Source: Paratinospora sagittata (taxonomy: Eukaryota > Streptophyta > Magnoliopsida > Ranunculales > Menispermaceae). From it: 64,000 nt of DNA. The notes under the pieces were generated by a model. That model saw only the letters and a program-made list of their open reading frames with translations, was not told where the DNA came from and did not search any database. Below are positions 41,701-54,450 of this stretch, piece after piece. The stretch lies in NCBI GenBank assembly GCA_035771175.1, contig CM069594.1:46179534-46243533 (forward strand), given 5' to 3'. The position numbers were made by a program, and so were the translations under genes. How positions within the stretch are numbered: position 1 is the first letter of the stretch; every line of letters begins with the position of its first letter.

Positions 41701-44700
41701 TTCAAAAAACCTTCTAACTGAATCAAAATTGCAAACTGTCTTGAAGATAACCTCCTTATTTCGCTTCATTTTATCCCTTTTGTGCTGAGATTTCCATAAA
41801 CTATCAATTGTTTTAAACTGTAAGTATGTGAAGTGTTCTCGGTAAGAGAAAACATCACCTGTATTTCTTTTCTAAGAGCTTGAACTAATCATCAACAACA
41901 CATCAAACAATAGCTATCGAAGTCTACAAAGATCAAGCTCGAAGAACGAAGTCATATATCATGTCAAATGCATTAGTTTTAACGTTGGTGTTTAGGGTAA
42001 CTTCTCGATCAATCTCAACACTAAAACTCTGAAAATTGAAAAGTCTTCAGAATCATTTCGACATAGTATTCCATTTTGAAAAAAAAAATTTCGAAAGGTT
42101 TTAATCATCATTTTCATGAGTTTTGAATTATTTAATAGTTTTTAATCTTATATCAATATGTTTTGAGTGAATGGAATGGTTCTTGAGCGTCAAAATATTA
42201 ATTTTCCAAAAATAAGGCTATTTTGCAATTTGCAAAAATTTTGCAGTTGGCACTTGCGCCCTATCAGAGTTGATAGCCCGCTGATAAGGTTGTATAATAA
42301 AACATTTGTTTTTCTTGAAAATTGTCTATGACGCGTTATCCCCTTTGATAACTAGCTATAAAGATGTTGCCGTGATCTTTCCATTTTTAGTAAACTGGGC
42401 AATAGCGCACTATAGGCCTTGATAACTCGTTATCGGAAAGTCTGAAAAACTCGAGCTCTCGAGTTTGTGTATATCGACCTGCATCTTTCAATAGAGAACA
42501 TGATACACAACCCAATTATACCACGCTATCCACGTTTCAGACAAAAATCAGATATTTCTAGCGAGAAAAATGTGGCCACTTCAGCTTGCTCGACTTTTCT
42601 ATACCTTACACAGTTATGCCTGGTTATATTAATTGAAATATTCTCTACTAACACCTTGATGAGTCCCATTGTCTCGCACGCCCAGAACATCTTTAGATTA
42701 AACAACGTTTTGAATTCAAATAATTTTGTACTCTCTTCCTCTTTATCCTGCAACTGCTAATTTTTTAAAACACTCATTCTCTGATTTCAAAGATAGAAGA
42801 CGCACGATTTTTGCAAGTTAGACTAAGCTTTCCTAAGAGTGTCTAAATCGAAGAAAGTCGTTATTCTTGCATTTGTCCAAACAACCTTCGAACTGAATCA
42901 AAATTGCAAACTGTCTTGAAGATAACCTCATTATTTCGCTTCATTTTATCCCTTTTGTGCTGAGATTTCCAGAGGCTATCTATTGTTTTAAACTGTAAGT
43001 ATGTGAAGTGTTCTCGGTAAGAGAAAACATCACCTGTATTTTTTTTTCTAAGAGCTTGAACTAATCATCAAACACATCAAACAATAGCTATCAAAGTCTA
43101 CAAAGATCAAGATCGAAGAACGAAGTCATATCTCATGTCAAATGCATTAGTTTTATCTTTGGTGTGTAGGGTAACTTCTCGATCAATCTCAACACTAAAA
43201 CTCTGAAAATCGAAACGTCTTCAAAATCACTTCGATATAGTATTCCATTTTGAAAAAAAAAATTTAGAATGGTTTTAATCATAATTTTAATGAGTTTTGA
43301 ATTATTTAATAGTTTTTAATCTTATATCAATATGTTTTGAGTGAATGCAATGGTTCTTGAGCGTCAAAATATTAATTTTCCAAAAATAAGGCTATTTATC
43401 TATTTGCAAAAAGTTTCCAGTTGGCACTAGCGCCCTATCAGTGTTGATAACCCGCTGATAGGGTTGTATAATAAGACATTTGTTTTTCTTGAAAGTTGTC
43501 TATAACGCGCTATCCCCTTTGACAACTCGCTATAAAGATGTTGCCGTGATCTTTCCATTTTTAGTAAACTGGGCAATAGCGCACTATAGGCCTTGATAAC
43601 TGGCTATCGGAAAGTCTAAAAAACTCGAGCTCTCGAGTTTGCGTATATCGACCTGCTATCTTTCAATAGAAAACCTGATACACAACCCAATTATACCACG
43701 CTATCCACGTTTGAGACAAAAATCAGATATTTCTAGCGAGAAAAATGTGGCCACTTCAGCTTGCTCGACTTTTCTATACCTTACACAGTTATGCCTGGTT
43801 ATATTAATTGAAATATTCTCTACTAACACCTTGATGACTCCCATTGTCTCGCACGCCAGAACATCTTTAGATTAAACAACGTTTTGAATCCAAATCATTT
43901 TCTACTCTCTTCCTCTTTAACCTGCAACTGCTAATTTTATAAAACCCTCATTCTCTGATTTTCAAAGATAGAAGACGCACGATTTTTGCAAGTTAGACTG
44001 AGCTTTCGAAAGAGTGTTTAAATCGAAGAAAGTTGTTATTCTTGCATTTGTTCAAAAAACCTTCTAACTGAATCAAAATTGCAAACTGTCTTGAAGATAA
44101 CCTCCTTATTTCGCTTCATTTTATCCCTTTTGTGCTGAGATTTCCATAAACTATCAATTGTTTTAAACTGTAAGTATGTGAAGTGTTCTCGGTAAGAGAA
44201 AACATCACCTGTATTTCTTTTCTAAGAGCTTGAACTAATCATCAACAACACATCAAACAATAGCTATCGAAGTCTACAAAGATCAAGCTCGAAGAACGAA
44301 GTCATATATCATGTCAAATGCATTAGTTTTAACGTTGGTGTTTAGGGTAACTTCTCGATCAATCTCAACACTAAAACTCTGAAAATTGAAAAGTCTTCAG
44401 AATCATTTCGACATAGTATTCCATTTTGAAAAAAAAAATTTCGAAAGGTTTTAATCATCATTTTCATGAGTTTTGAATTATTTAATAGTTTTTAATCTTA
44501 TATCAATATGTTTTGAGTGAATGGAATGGTTCTTGAGCGTCAAAATATTAATTTTCCAAAAATAAGGCTATTTTGCAATTTGCAAAAATTTTGCAGTTGG
44601 CACTTGCGCCCTATCAGAGTTGATAGCCCGCTGATAAGGTTGTATAATAAAACATTTGTTTTTCTTGAAAATTGTCTATGACGCGTTATCCCCTTTGATA

Positions 44701-45870
44701 ACTAGCTATAAAGATGTTGCCGTGATCTTTCCATTTTTAGTAAACTGGGCAATAGCGCACTATAGGCCTTGATAACTCGTTATCGGAAAGTCTGAAAAAC
44801 TCGAGCTCTCGAGTTTGTGTATATCGACCTGCATCTTTCAATAGAGAACATGATACACAACCCAATTATACCACGCTATCCACGTTTCAGACAAAAATCA
44901 GATATTTCTAGCGAGAAAAATGTGGCCACTTCAGCTTGCTCGACTTTCTTATACCTTACACAGTTATGCCTGGTTATATTAATTGAAATATTCTCTACTA
45001 ACACCTTGATGAGTCCCATTGTCTCGCACGCCCAGAACATCTTTAGATTAAACAACGTTTTGAATTCAAATAATTTTGTACTCTCTTCCTCTTTATCCTG
45101 CAACTGCTAATTTTTTAAAACACTCATTCTCTGATTTCAAAGATAGAAGACGCACGATTTTTGCAAGTTAGACTAAGCTTTCCAAAGAGTGTCTAAATCG
45201 AAGAAAGTCGTTATTCTTGCATTTGTCCAAACAACCTTCGAACTGAATCAAAATTGCAAACTGTCTTGAAGATAACCTCATTATTTCGCTTCATTTTATC
45301 CCTTTTGTGCTGAGATTTCCAGAGGCTATCTATTGTTTTAAACTGTAAGTATGTGAAGTGTTCTCGGTAAGAGAAAACATCACCTGTATTTTTTTTTCTA
45401 AGAGCTTGAACTAATCATCAAACACATCAAACAATAGCTATCAAAGTCTACAAAGATCAAGATCGAAGAACGAAGTCATATCTCATGTCAAATGCATTAG
45501 TTTTATCTTTGGTGTGTAGGGTAACTTCTCGATCAATCTCAACACTAAAACTCTGAAAATCGAAACGTCTTCAAAATCACTTCGATATAGTATTCCATTT
45601 TGAAAAAAAAAATTTAGAATGGTTTTAATCATAATTTTAATGAGTTTTGAATTATTTAATAGTTTTTAATCTTATATCAATATGTTTTGAGTGAATGCAA
45701 TGGTTCTTGAGCGTCAAAATATTAATTTTCCAAAAATAAGGCTATTTATCTATTTGCAAAAAGTTTCCAGTTGGCACTAGCGCCCTATCAGTGTTGATAA
45801 CCCGCTGATAGGGTTGTATAATAAGACATTTGTTTTTCTTGAAAGTTGTCTATAACGCGCTATCCCCTTT
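38790..45870. repeat. Three nearly identical 2350-bp repeat copies
   Basis: At a lag of exactly 2350 bp the sequence is almost unchanged over about 7.08 kb. The few differences I noticed are ATTAAAAACC at 39171 against ATTAAACAAC at 41521, ACGCC at 39090 against ATGCC, TTTCGC at 39871 against TTTTGC, TCCTAAGAG at 42832 against TCCAAAGAG, and a TTTCTT/TTTTCT swap at 44945. This very high identity implies recent amplification or conversion. A collapsed or mis-joined assembly should also be considered for such a stretch. Confidence 0.9.
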
Positions 45871-47400
45871 GATAACTTGCTATAAAGATGTTGTCGTGAT
45901 CTTTCCATTTTTAGTAAAGTGGGCAATAGCGCGCTATAGGCCTTGATAACTCGCTATCTGAAAGTCTAAAAAACTCGAGCTCTCGGGTTTGTGTATATGG
46001 ACCTGCTATCATTCAATAGAGAACATGATACACAACCCAATAATACCACGCTATCCACGTTTGAGACAAAAATCAGATATTTCTAGCGAGAAAAATGTGG
46101 CCACTTCAGCTTGCTCGACTTTTCTATACCTTACACAGTTATGCCTGGTTATATTAATTGAAATATTCTCTACTAACACCTTGATGACTCCCATTGTCTC
46201 GCACGCCCCAAACAACTTTAGATTAAACAACGTTTTGAATTCAAATCATTTTCTACTCTCTTCCTCTTTAACCTGCAACTGCTAATTTTATAAAACCCTC
46301 ATTCTCTGATTTTCAAAGATAGAAGACGCACGATTTTTGCAAGTTAGACTGAGCTTTCGAAAGAGTGTTTAAAACGAAGATAGTCGTTATTCTTGCATTT
46401 GGCCAAACAACCTTCGAACTGAATCAAAATTGCAAACTGTCTTGAAGATAACCTCATTATTTCGCTTCATTTTATCCCTTTTGTGCTGAGATTTGCAGAC
46501 GCTATCTATTGTTTTAAACTGTAAGTATGTGAAGTGTTCTCGGTAAGAGAAAACATCACCCGTATTTTTTTTCTAAGAGCTTGAACTAATCATCAACAAC
46601 ACATCAAACAATAGCTATCGAAGTCTACAAAGATCAAGCTCGAAGAAGGAAGTCATATCTCATGTCAAATGCATTAGTTTTATCTTTGGTGTGTAGGGTA
46701 ACTTCTCGATCAATCTCAACACTAAAACTCTGAAAATTGAAAAGTCTTCAGAATCAATTCGATATAGTATTCCATTTTGAAAAAAAAATTCGAAAGGTTT
46801 TAATCATAATTTTAATGAGTTTTGAATTATTTAATAGTTTTAATCTTATATCAATATGTTTTGCGTGAATGGAATGGTTCTTGAGTGTCAAAATATTAAT
46901 TTTCCAAAAATAAGGCTATTTTGCAATTCTCAAAAATTTTGCAGTTGGCACTTGCGCCCTATCAGAGTTCATAACCCGCTGATAGGGTTGTATAATAAAA
47001 CATTTGTTTTTCTTGAAAATTGTCTATGACGCGTTATCCCCTTTGATAACTAGCTATAAAGATGTTGCCGTGATCTTTCCATTTTTAGTAAAGTGGGCAA
47101 TAGCGCACTATAGCCTTTGATAACTCGCTATCGGAAAGTCTGAAAAACTCGAGCTCTCGGTTTTGTGTATATCGACCTGCTATCTTTCAATAGAGAACAT
47201 GATACACAACCCAATAATACCACGCTACCCACGTTTGAGACAAAAATCAGATATTTCTAGCGAGAAAAATGTGGCCACTTCAGCTTGCTCGACTTTTCCA
47301 TACCTTACACAGTTATGCCTGGTTATATTAATTGAAATATTCTCTACTAACACCTTGATGACTCCCATTGTCTCGCACGCCCCAAACAACTTTAGAATAA
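45390..47400. repeat. Left copy of a block repeated at ~7.05-kb lag
   Basis: This segment matches 52441-54450 more closely than it matches its immediate neighbours. Shared private states are ACCTGCTATCATTCAATAG, GCTCGAAGAAGGAAG, ATCACCCGTATT, CAATTCTCAAAAATTTTG and AGAGTTCATAACCCG. The lag of about 7051 bp is three dimer lengths. Between the two copies sit the duplicated 2351-bp units. Confidence 0.8.
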
Positions 47401-47739
47401 ACAACGGTTTGAATTTAAATCATTTTCTACTCTCTTCCTCTTTAACCTGCAACTGCTAATTTTATAAAACCCTCATTCTCCGATTTTCAAAGATAGAAGA
47501 CGCACGATTTTTGCAAGTTAGACCAAGCTTTCGAAAGAGTGTTTAAATCGAAGAAAGTCGTTATTCTTGCATTTGTCAAAACAACCTTCGAACTGAATCA
47601 AAATTGCAAACTGTCTTGAAGATAACCTCATTATTACGCTTCATTTTATCCCTTTTGTGCTGAGATTTCCTGAGGCAATCTATTGTTTTAAACTGTAAAT
47701 ATGTGAAGTGTTCTCGGTAAGAGAAAACATCACCTGTAT

Positions 47740-50700
47740 TTTTTTTCTAAGAGCTTGAACTAATCATCAAACACATCAAACAATAGCTATCAAAGTCTAC
47801 AAAGATCAAGATCGAAGAACGAAGTCATATCTCATGTCAAATGCATTAGTTTTATCTTTGGTGTGTAGGGTAACTTCTCGATCAATCTCAACACTAAAAC
47901 TATGAAAATCGAAATGTCTTCCAAATCACTTCGATATAGTATTCCATTTTGAAAAAAAAAATTTCCGAATGGTTTTAATCATAATTTTAATGAGTTTTGA
48001 ATTATTTAATAGTTTTTAATCTTATATCAATATGTTTTGAGTGAATGCATTGGTTCTTCAGCGTCAAAATATTAATTTTCCAAAAATAAGGCTATTTATC
48101 TATTTGCAAAAATTTTCCAGTTGGCACTAGTGCCCTATCAGTGTTGATAACCCGCTGATAGGGTTGTATAATAAGACATTTGTTTTTCTTGAAAGTTGTC
48201 TATAACGCGCTATCCCCTTTGATAACTTGCTATAAAGATGTTGCCGTGATCTTTCCATTTTTAGTAAAGTGGGCAATAGTGCGCTATAGGCCTTGATAAC
48301 TCGCTATCTGAAAGTCTAAAAAACTCGAGCTCTCGGGTTTGTGTATATCGACCTGCTATCTTTCAATAGAGAACATGATACACAACCCAATTATACCACT
48401 CTATCCACGTTTGAGACAAAAATCAGATATTTCTAGCGAGAAAAATGTGGCCACTTCAGCTTGCTCGACTTTTCTATACCTTACACAGTTATGCCTCGTT
48501 ATATTAATTGAAATATTCTCTACTAACACCTTGATGACTACCATTGTCTCGCACGCCCCAAACAACTTTAGATTAAACAACGTTTTGAATTCAAATCATT
48601 TTCTACTCTCTTCCACTTTAACCTGCAACTGCTAATTTTATAAAACCCTCATTCTCTGATTTTCAAAGATAGAAGACGCACGATTTTTGCATGTTAGACT
48701 GAGCTTTAGAAAGATTGTTTAAATCGAAGAAAGTCGTTATTCTTACATTTGTGCAAACAACCTTCGAACTGAATCAAAATTGCAAACTGTCTTGAAGATA
48801 ACCTCATTATTTCGCTTCATTTTATCCCTTTTGTACTGAGATTTCCAGAGGCTATCTATTGTTTTAAACTGTAAGTAGGTGAAGTGTTCTCGGTAAGAGA
48901 AAACATCACCTGTATTTTTTTTCTAAGAGCTTGAACTAATCATCAACAACACATCAAACAATAGCTATCGAAGTCGACAAAGATCAAGCTCGAAGAATGA
49001 AGTCATATATCATGTCAAATGCATTAGTTTTATCTTTGGTGTGTAGGGTAACTTCTCGATCAATCTCAACACTAAACTCTGAAAATTGAAAAGTCTTCAG
49101 AATCAATTCGATATAGTATTCCATTTTGAAAAAAAAATTTCGAAAGGTTTTAATCATAATTTTAAAGAGTTTTGAATTATTTAATAGTTTTAATCTTATA
49201 TCAATATGTTTTGAGTGAATGGAATGGTTCTTGAGTGTCAAAATATTAATTTTCCAAAAATAAAGCTATTTTGCAATTTGCAAAAATTTTGCAGTTGGCA
49301 CTTGCGCCCTATCAGAGTTGATAGCCCGCTGATAGGGTTGTATAATAAAACATTTGTTTTTCTTGAAAATTGTCTATGACGCGTTATCCCCTTTGATAAC
49401 TAGCTATAAAGATGTTGCCGTGATCTTTCCATTTTTAGTAAAGTGGGCAATAGCGCACCATAGGCTTTGATAACTCGCTATCGGAAAGTCTGAAAAACTC
49501 GAGGTCTCGGGTGTGTGTATATCGACCTGCTATCTTTCAATAGAGAACATGATACACAACCCAATAATACCACGCTATCCACGTTTGAGACAAAAATCAG
49601 ATATTTCTAGCGAAAAAAATGTGGCCACTTCAGCTTGCTCGACTTTTCCATACCTTACACAGTTATGCCTGGTTATATTAATTGAAATATTCTCTACTAA
49701 CACCTTGATGACTCCCATTGTCTCGCACGCCCCAAACAACTTTAGAATAAACAACGTTTTGAATTCAAATCATTTTCTACTCTCTTCCTCTTTAACCTGC
49801 AACTGCTAATTTTATAAAACCCTCATTCTCTGATTTTCAAAGATAGAAGATGCACGATTTTTGCAAGTTAGACTAAGCTTTCGAAAGAGTGTTTAAATCG
49901 AAGAAAGTCGTTATTCTTGCATTTGTCCAAACAACCTTCGAACTGAATCAAAATTGCAAACTGTCTTGATGATAACCTCATTATTTCGCTTCATTTTACC
50001 CCTTTTGTGCTGAGATTTCCAGAGGCAATCTATTGTTTTAAACTGTAAGTATGTGAAGTGTTCTCGGTAAAAGAAATCATCACCTGTATTTTTTTTTCTA
50101 AGAGCTTGAACTAATCATCAAACACATCAAACAATAGCTATCAAAGTCTACAAAGATCAAGATCGAAGAACGAAGTCATATCTCATGTCAAATGCATTAG
50201 TTTTATCTTTGGTGTGTAGGGTAACTTCTCGATCAATCTCAACACTAAAACTATGAAAATCGAAATGTCTTCCAAATCACTTCGATATAGTATTCCATTT
50301 TGAAAAAAAAAAATTCCGAATGGTTTTAATCATAATTTTAATGAGTTTTGAATTATTTAATAGTTTTTAATCTTATATCAATATGTTTTGAGTGAATGCA
50401 TTGGTTCTTCAGCGTCAAAATATTAATTTTCCAAAAATAAGGCTATTTATCTATTTGCAAAAATTTTCCAGTTGGCACTAGTGCCCTATCAGTGTTGATA
50501 ACCCGCTGATAGGGTTGTATAATAAGACATTTGTTTTTCTTGAAAGTTGTCTATAACGCGCTATCCCCTTTGATAACTTGCTATAAAGATGTTGCCGTGA
50601 TCTTTCCATTTTTAGTAAAGTGGGCAATAGTGCGCTATAGGCCTTGATAACTCGCTATCTGAAAGTCTAAAAAACTCGAGCTCTCGGGTTTGTGTATATC

Positions 50701-52580
50701 GACCTGCTATCTTTCAATAGAGAACATGATACACAACCCAATTATACCACTCTATCCACGTTTGAGACAAAAATCAGATATTTCTAGCGAGAAAAATGTG
50801 GCCACTTCAGCTTGCTCGACTTTTCTATACCTTACACAGTTATGCCTCGTTATATTAATTGAAATATTCTCTACTAACACCTTGATGACTACCATTGTCT
50901 CGCACGCCCCAAACAACTTTAGATTAAACAACGTTTTGAATTCAAATCATTTTCTACTCTCTTCCACTTTAACCTGCAACTGCTAATTTTATAAAACCCT
51001 CATTCTCTGATTTTCAAAGATAGAAGACGCACGATTTTTGCATGTTAGACTGAGCTTTAGAAAGATTGTTTAAATCGAAGAAAGTCGTTATTCTTACATT
51101 TGTGCAAACAACCTTCGAACTGAATCAAAATTGCAAACTGTCTTGAAGATAACCTCATTATTTCGCTTCATTTTATCCCTTTTGTACTGAGATTTCCAGA
51201 GGCTATCTATTGTTTTAAACTGTAAGTAGGTGAAGTGTTCTCGGTAAGAGAAAACATCACCTGTATTTTTTTTCTAAGAGCTTGAACTAATCATCAACAA
51301 CACATCAAACAATAGCTATCGAAGTCGACAAAGATCAAGCTCGAAGAATGAAGTCATATATCATGTCAAATGCATTAGTTTTATCTTTGGTGTGTAGGGT
51401 AACTTCTCGATCAATCTCAACACTAAACTCTGAAAATTGAAAAGTCTTCAGAATCAATTCGATATAGTATTCCATTTTGAAAAAAAAATTTCGAAAGGTT
51501 TTAATCATAATTTTAAAGAGTTTTGAATTATTTAATAGTTTTAATCTTATATCAATATGTTTTGAGTGAATGGAATGGTTCTTGAGTGTCAAAATATTAA
51601 TTTTCCAAAAATAAAGCTATTTTGCAATTTGCAAAAATTTTGCAGTTGGCACTTGCGCCCTATCAGAGTTGATAGCCCGCTGATAGGGTTGTATAATAAA
51701 ACATTTGTTTTTCTTGAAAATTGTCTATGACGCGTTATCCCCTTTGATAACTAGCTATAAAGATGTTGCCGTGATCTTTCCATTTTTAGTAAAGTGGGCA
51801 ATAGCGCACCATAGGCTTTGATAACTCGCTATCGGAAAGTCTGAAAAACTCGAGGTCTCGGGTGTGTGTATATCGACCTGCTATCTTTCAATAGAGAACA
51901 TGATACACAACCCAATAATACCACGCTATCCACGTTTGAGACAAAAATCAGATATTTCTAGCGAAAAAAATGTGGCCACTTCAGCTTGCTCGACTTTTCC
52001 ATACCTTACACAGTTATGCCTGGTTATATTAATTGAAATATTCTCTACTAACACCTTGATGACTCCCATTGTCTCGCACGCCCCAAACAACTTTAGAATA
52101 AACAACGTTTTGAATTCAAATCATTTTCTACTCTCTTCCTCTTTAACCTGCAACTGCTAATTTTATAAAACCCTCATTCTCTGATTTTCAAAGATAGAAG
52201 ATGCACGATTTTTGCAAGTTAGACTAAGCTTTCGAAAGAGTGTTTAAATCGAAGAAAGTCGTTATTCTTGCATTTGTCCAAACAACCTTCGAACTGAATC
52301 AAAATTGCAAACTGTCTTGATGATAACCTCATTATTTCGCTTCATTTTACCCCTTTTGTGCTGAGATTTCCAGAGGCAATCTATTGTTTTAAACTGTAAG
52401 TATGTGAAGTGTTCTCGGTAAAAGAAATCATCACCTGTATTTTTTTTTCTAAGAGCTTGAACTAATCATCAAACACATCAAACAATAGCTATCAAAGTCT
52501 ACAAAGATCAAGATCGAAGAACGAAGTCATATCTCATGTCAAATGCATTAGTTTTATCTTTGGTGTGTAGGGTAACTTCT
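47740..52580. repeat. Tandem duplication of a 2351-bp dimer
   Basis: About 47.74-50.09 kb and 50.09-52.44 kb agree nearly perfectly at a lag of 2351 bp, and agreement continues a little further to about 52.58 kb. Private states are GAAATGTCTTCCAAATCAC, GTGAATGCATTGGTTCTTCAG, TATGCCTCGTTATATT, AGAAAGATTG, AAGTCGACAAAG and CGAGGTCTCGGGTGTG. This is a second recent expansion, distinct from the three-copy block at 38.8-45.9 kb. Confidence 0.85.
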
Positions 52581-54450
52581 CGATCAATCTCAACACTAAA
52601 ACTCTGAAAATCGAAACGTCTTCAAAATCACTTCGATATAGTATTCCATTTTGAAAAAAAAAAATTTAGAAAGGTTTTAATCATAATTTTAATGAGTTTT
52701 GAATTATTTAATAGTTTTTAATCTTATATCAATATGTTTTGAGTGAATGCAATGGTTCTTGAGCGTCAAAATATTAATTTTCCAAAAATAAGGCTATTTA
52801 TCTATTTGCAAAAAGTTTCCAGTTGGCACTAGCGCCCTATCAGTGTTGATAACCCGCTGATATGGTTGTATAATAAGACATTTGTTTTTCTTGAAAGTTG
52901 TCTATAACGCGCTATCCCCTTTGATAACTTGCGATAAAGATGTTGTCGTGATCTTTCCATTTTTAGTAAAGTGGGCAATAGCGCGCTATAGGCCTTGATA
53001 ACTCGCTATCTGAAAGTCTAAAAAATTCGAGCTCTCGGGTTTGTGTATATCGACCTGCTATCATTCAATAGAGAACATGATACACAACCCAATAATACCA
53101 CGCTATCCACGTTTGAGACAAAAATCAGATATTTCTAGCGAGAAAAATGTGGCCACTTCAGCTTGCTCGACTTTTCTATACCTTACACAGTTATGCCTGG
53201 TTATATTAATTGAAATATTCTCTACTAACACCTTGATGACTCCCATTGTCTCGCACGCCCCAAACAACTTTAGATTAAACAACGTTTTGAATTCAAATCA
53301 TTTTCTACTCTCTTCCTCTTTAACCTGCAACTGCTAATTTTATAAAACCCTCATTCTCTGATTTTCAAAGATAGAAGACGCACGATTTTTGCAAGTTAGA
53401 CTGAGCTTTCGAAAGAGTGTTTAAACGAAGAAAGTCGTTATTCTTGCATTTGGCCAAACAACCTTCGAACTGAATCAAAATTGCAAACTGTCTTGAAGAT
53501 AACCTCATTATTTCGCTTCATTTTATCCCTTTTGTGCTGAGATTTCCAGAGGCTATCTATTGTTTTAAACTGTAAGTATGTGAAGTGTTCTCGGTAAGAG
53601 AAAACATCACCCGTATTTTTTTTCTAAGAGCTTGAACTAATCATCAACAACACATCAAACAATAGCTATCGAAGTCTACAAAGATCAAGCTCGAAGAAGG
53701 AAGTCATATCTCATGTCAAATGCATTAGTTTTATCTTTGGTGTGTAGGGTAACTTCTCGATCAATCTCAACACTAAAACTCTGAAAATTGAAAAGTCTTC
53801 AGAATCAATTCGATATAGTATTCCATTTTGAAAAAAAAATTCGAAAGGTTTTAATCATAATTTTAATGAGTTTTGAATTATTTAATAGTTTTAATCTTAT
53901 ATCAATATGTTTTGCGTGAATGGAATGGTTCTTGAGTGTCAAAATATTAATTTTCCAAAAATAAGGCTATTTTGCAATTCTCAAAAATTTTGCAGTTGGC
54001 ACTTGCGCCCTATCAGAGTTCATAACCCGCTGATAGGGTTGTATAATAAAACATTTGTTTTTCTTGAAAATTGTCTATGACGCGTTATCCCCTTTGATAA
54101 CTAGCTATAAAGATGTTGCCGTGATCTTTCCATTTTTAGTAAAGTGGGCAATAGCGCACTATAGCCTTTGATAACTCGCTATCGGAAAGTCTGAAAAACT
54201 CGAGCTCTCGGTTTTGTGTATATCGACCTGCTATCTTTCAATAGAGAACATGATACACAACCCAATAATACCACGCTACCCACGTTTGAGACAAAAATCA
54301 GATATTTCTAGCGAGAAAAATGTGGCCACTTCAGCTTGCTCGACTTTTCCATACCTTACACAGTTATGCCTGGTTATATTAATTGAAATATTCTCTACTA
54401 ACACCTTGATGATTCCCATTGTCTCGCACGCCCCAAACAACTTTAGAATA
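52441..54450. repeat. Right copy of the block repeated at ~7.05-kb lag
   Basis: This matches 45390-47400, as described there. Small differences include GCGATAAAG near 52930 against GCTATAAAG, and AATTCGAGC against AACTCGAGC near 53024. Its position outside the 2351-bp duplication fits expansion of the middle units inside an older pair. Confidence 0.8.
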
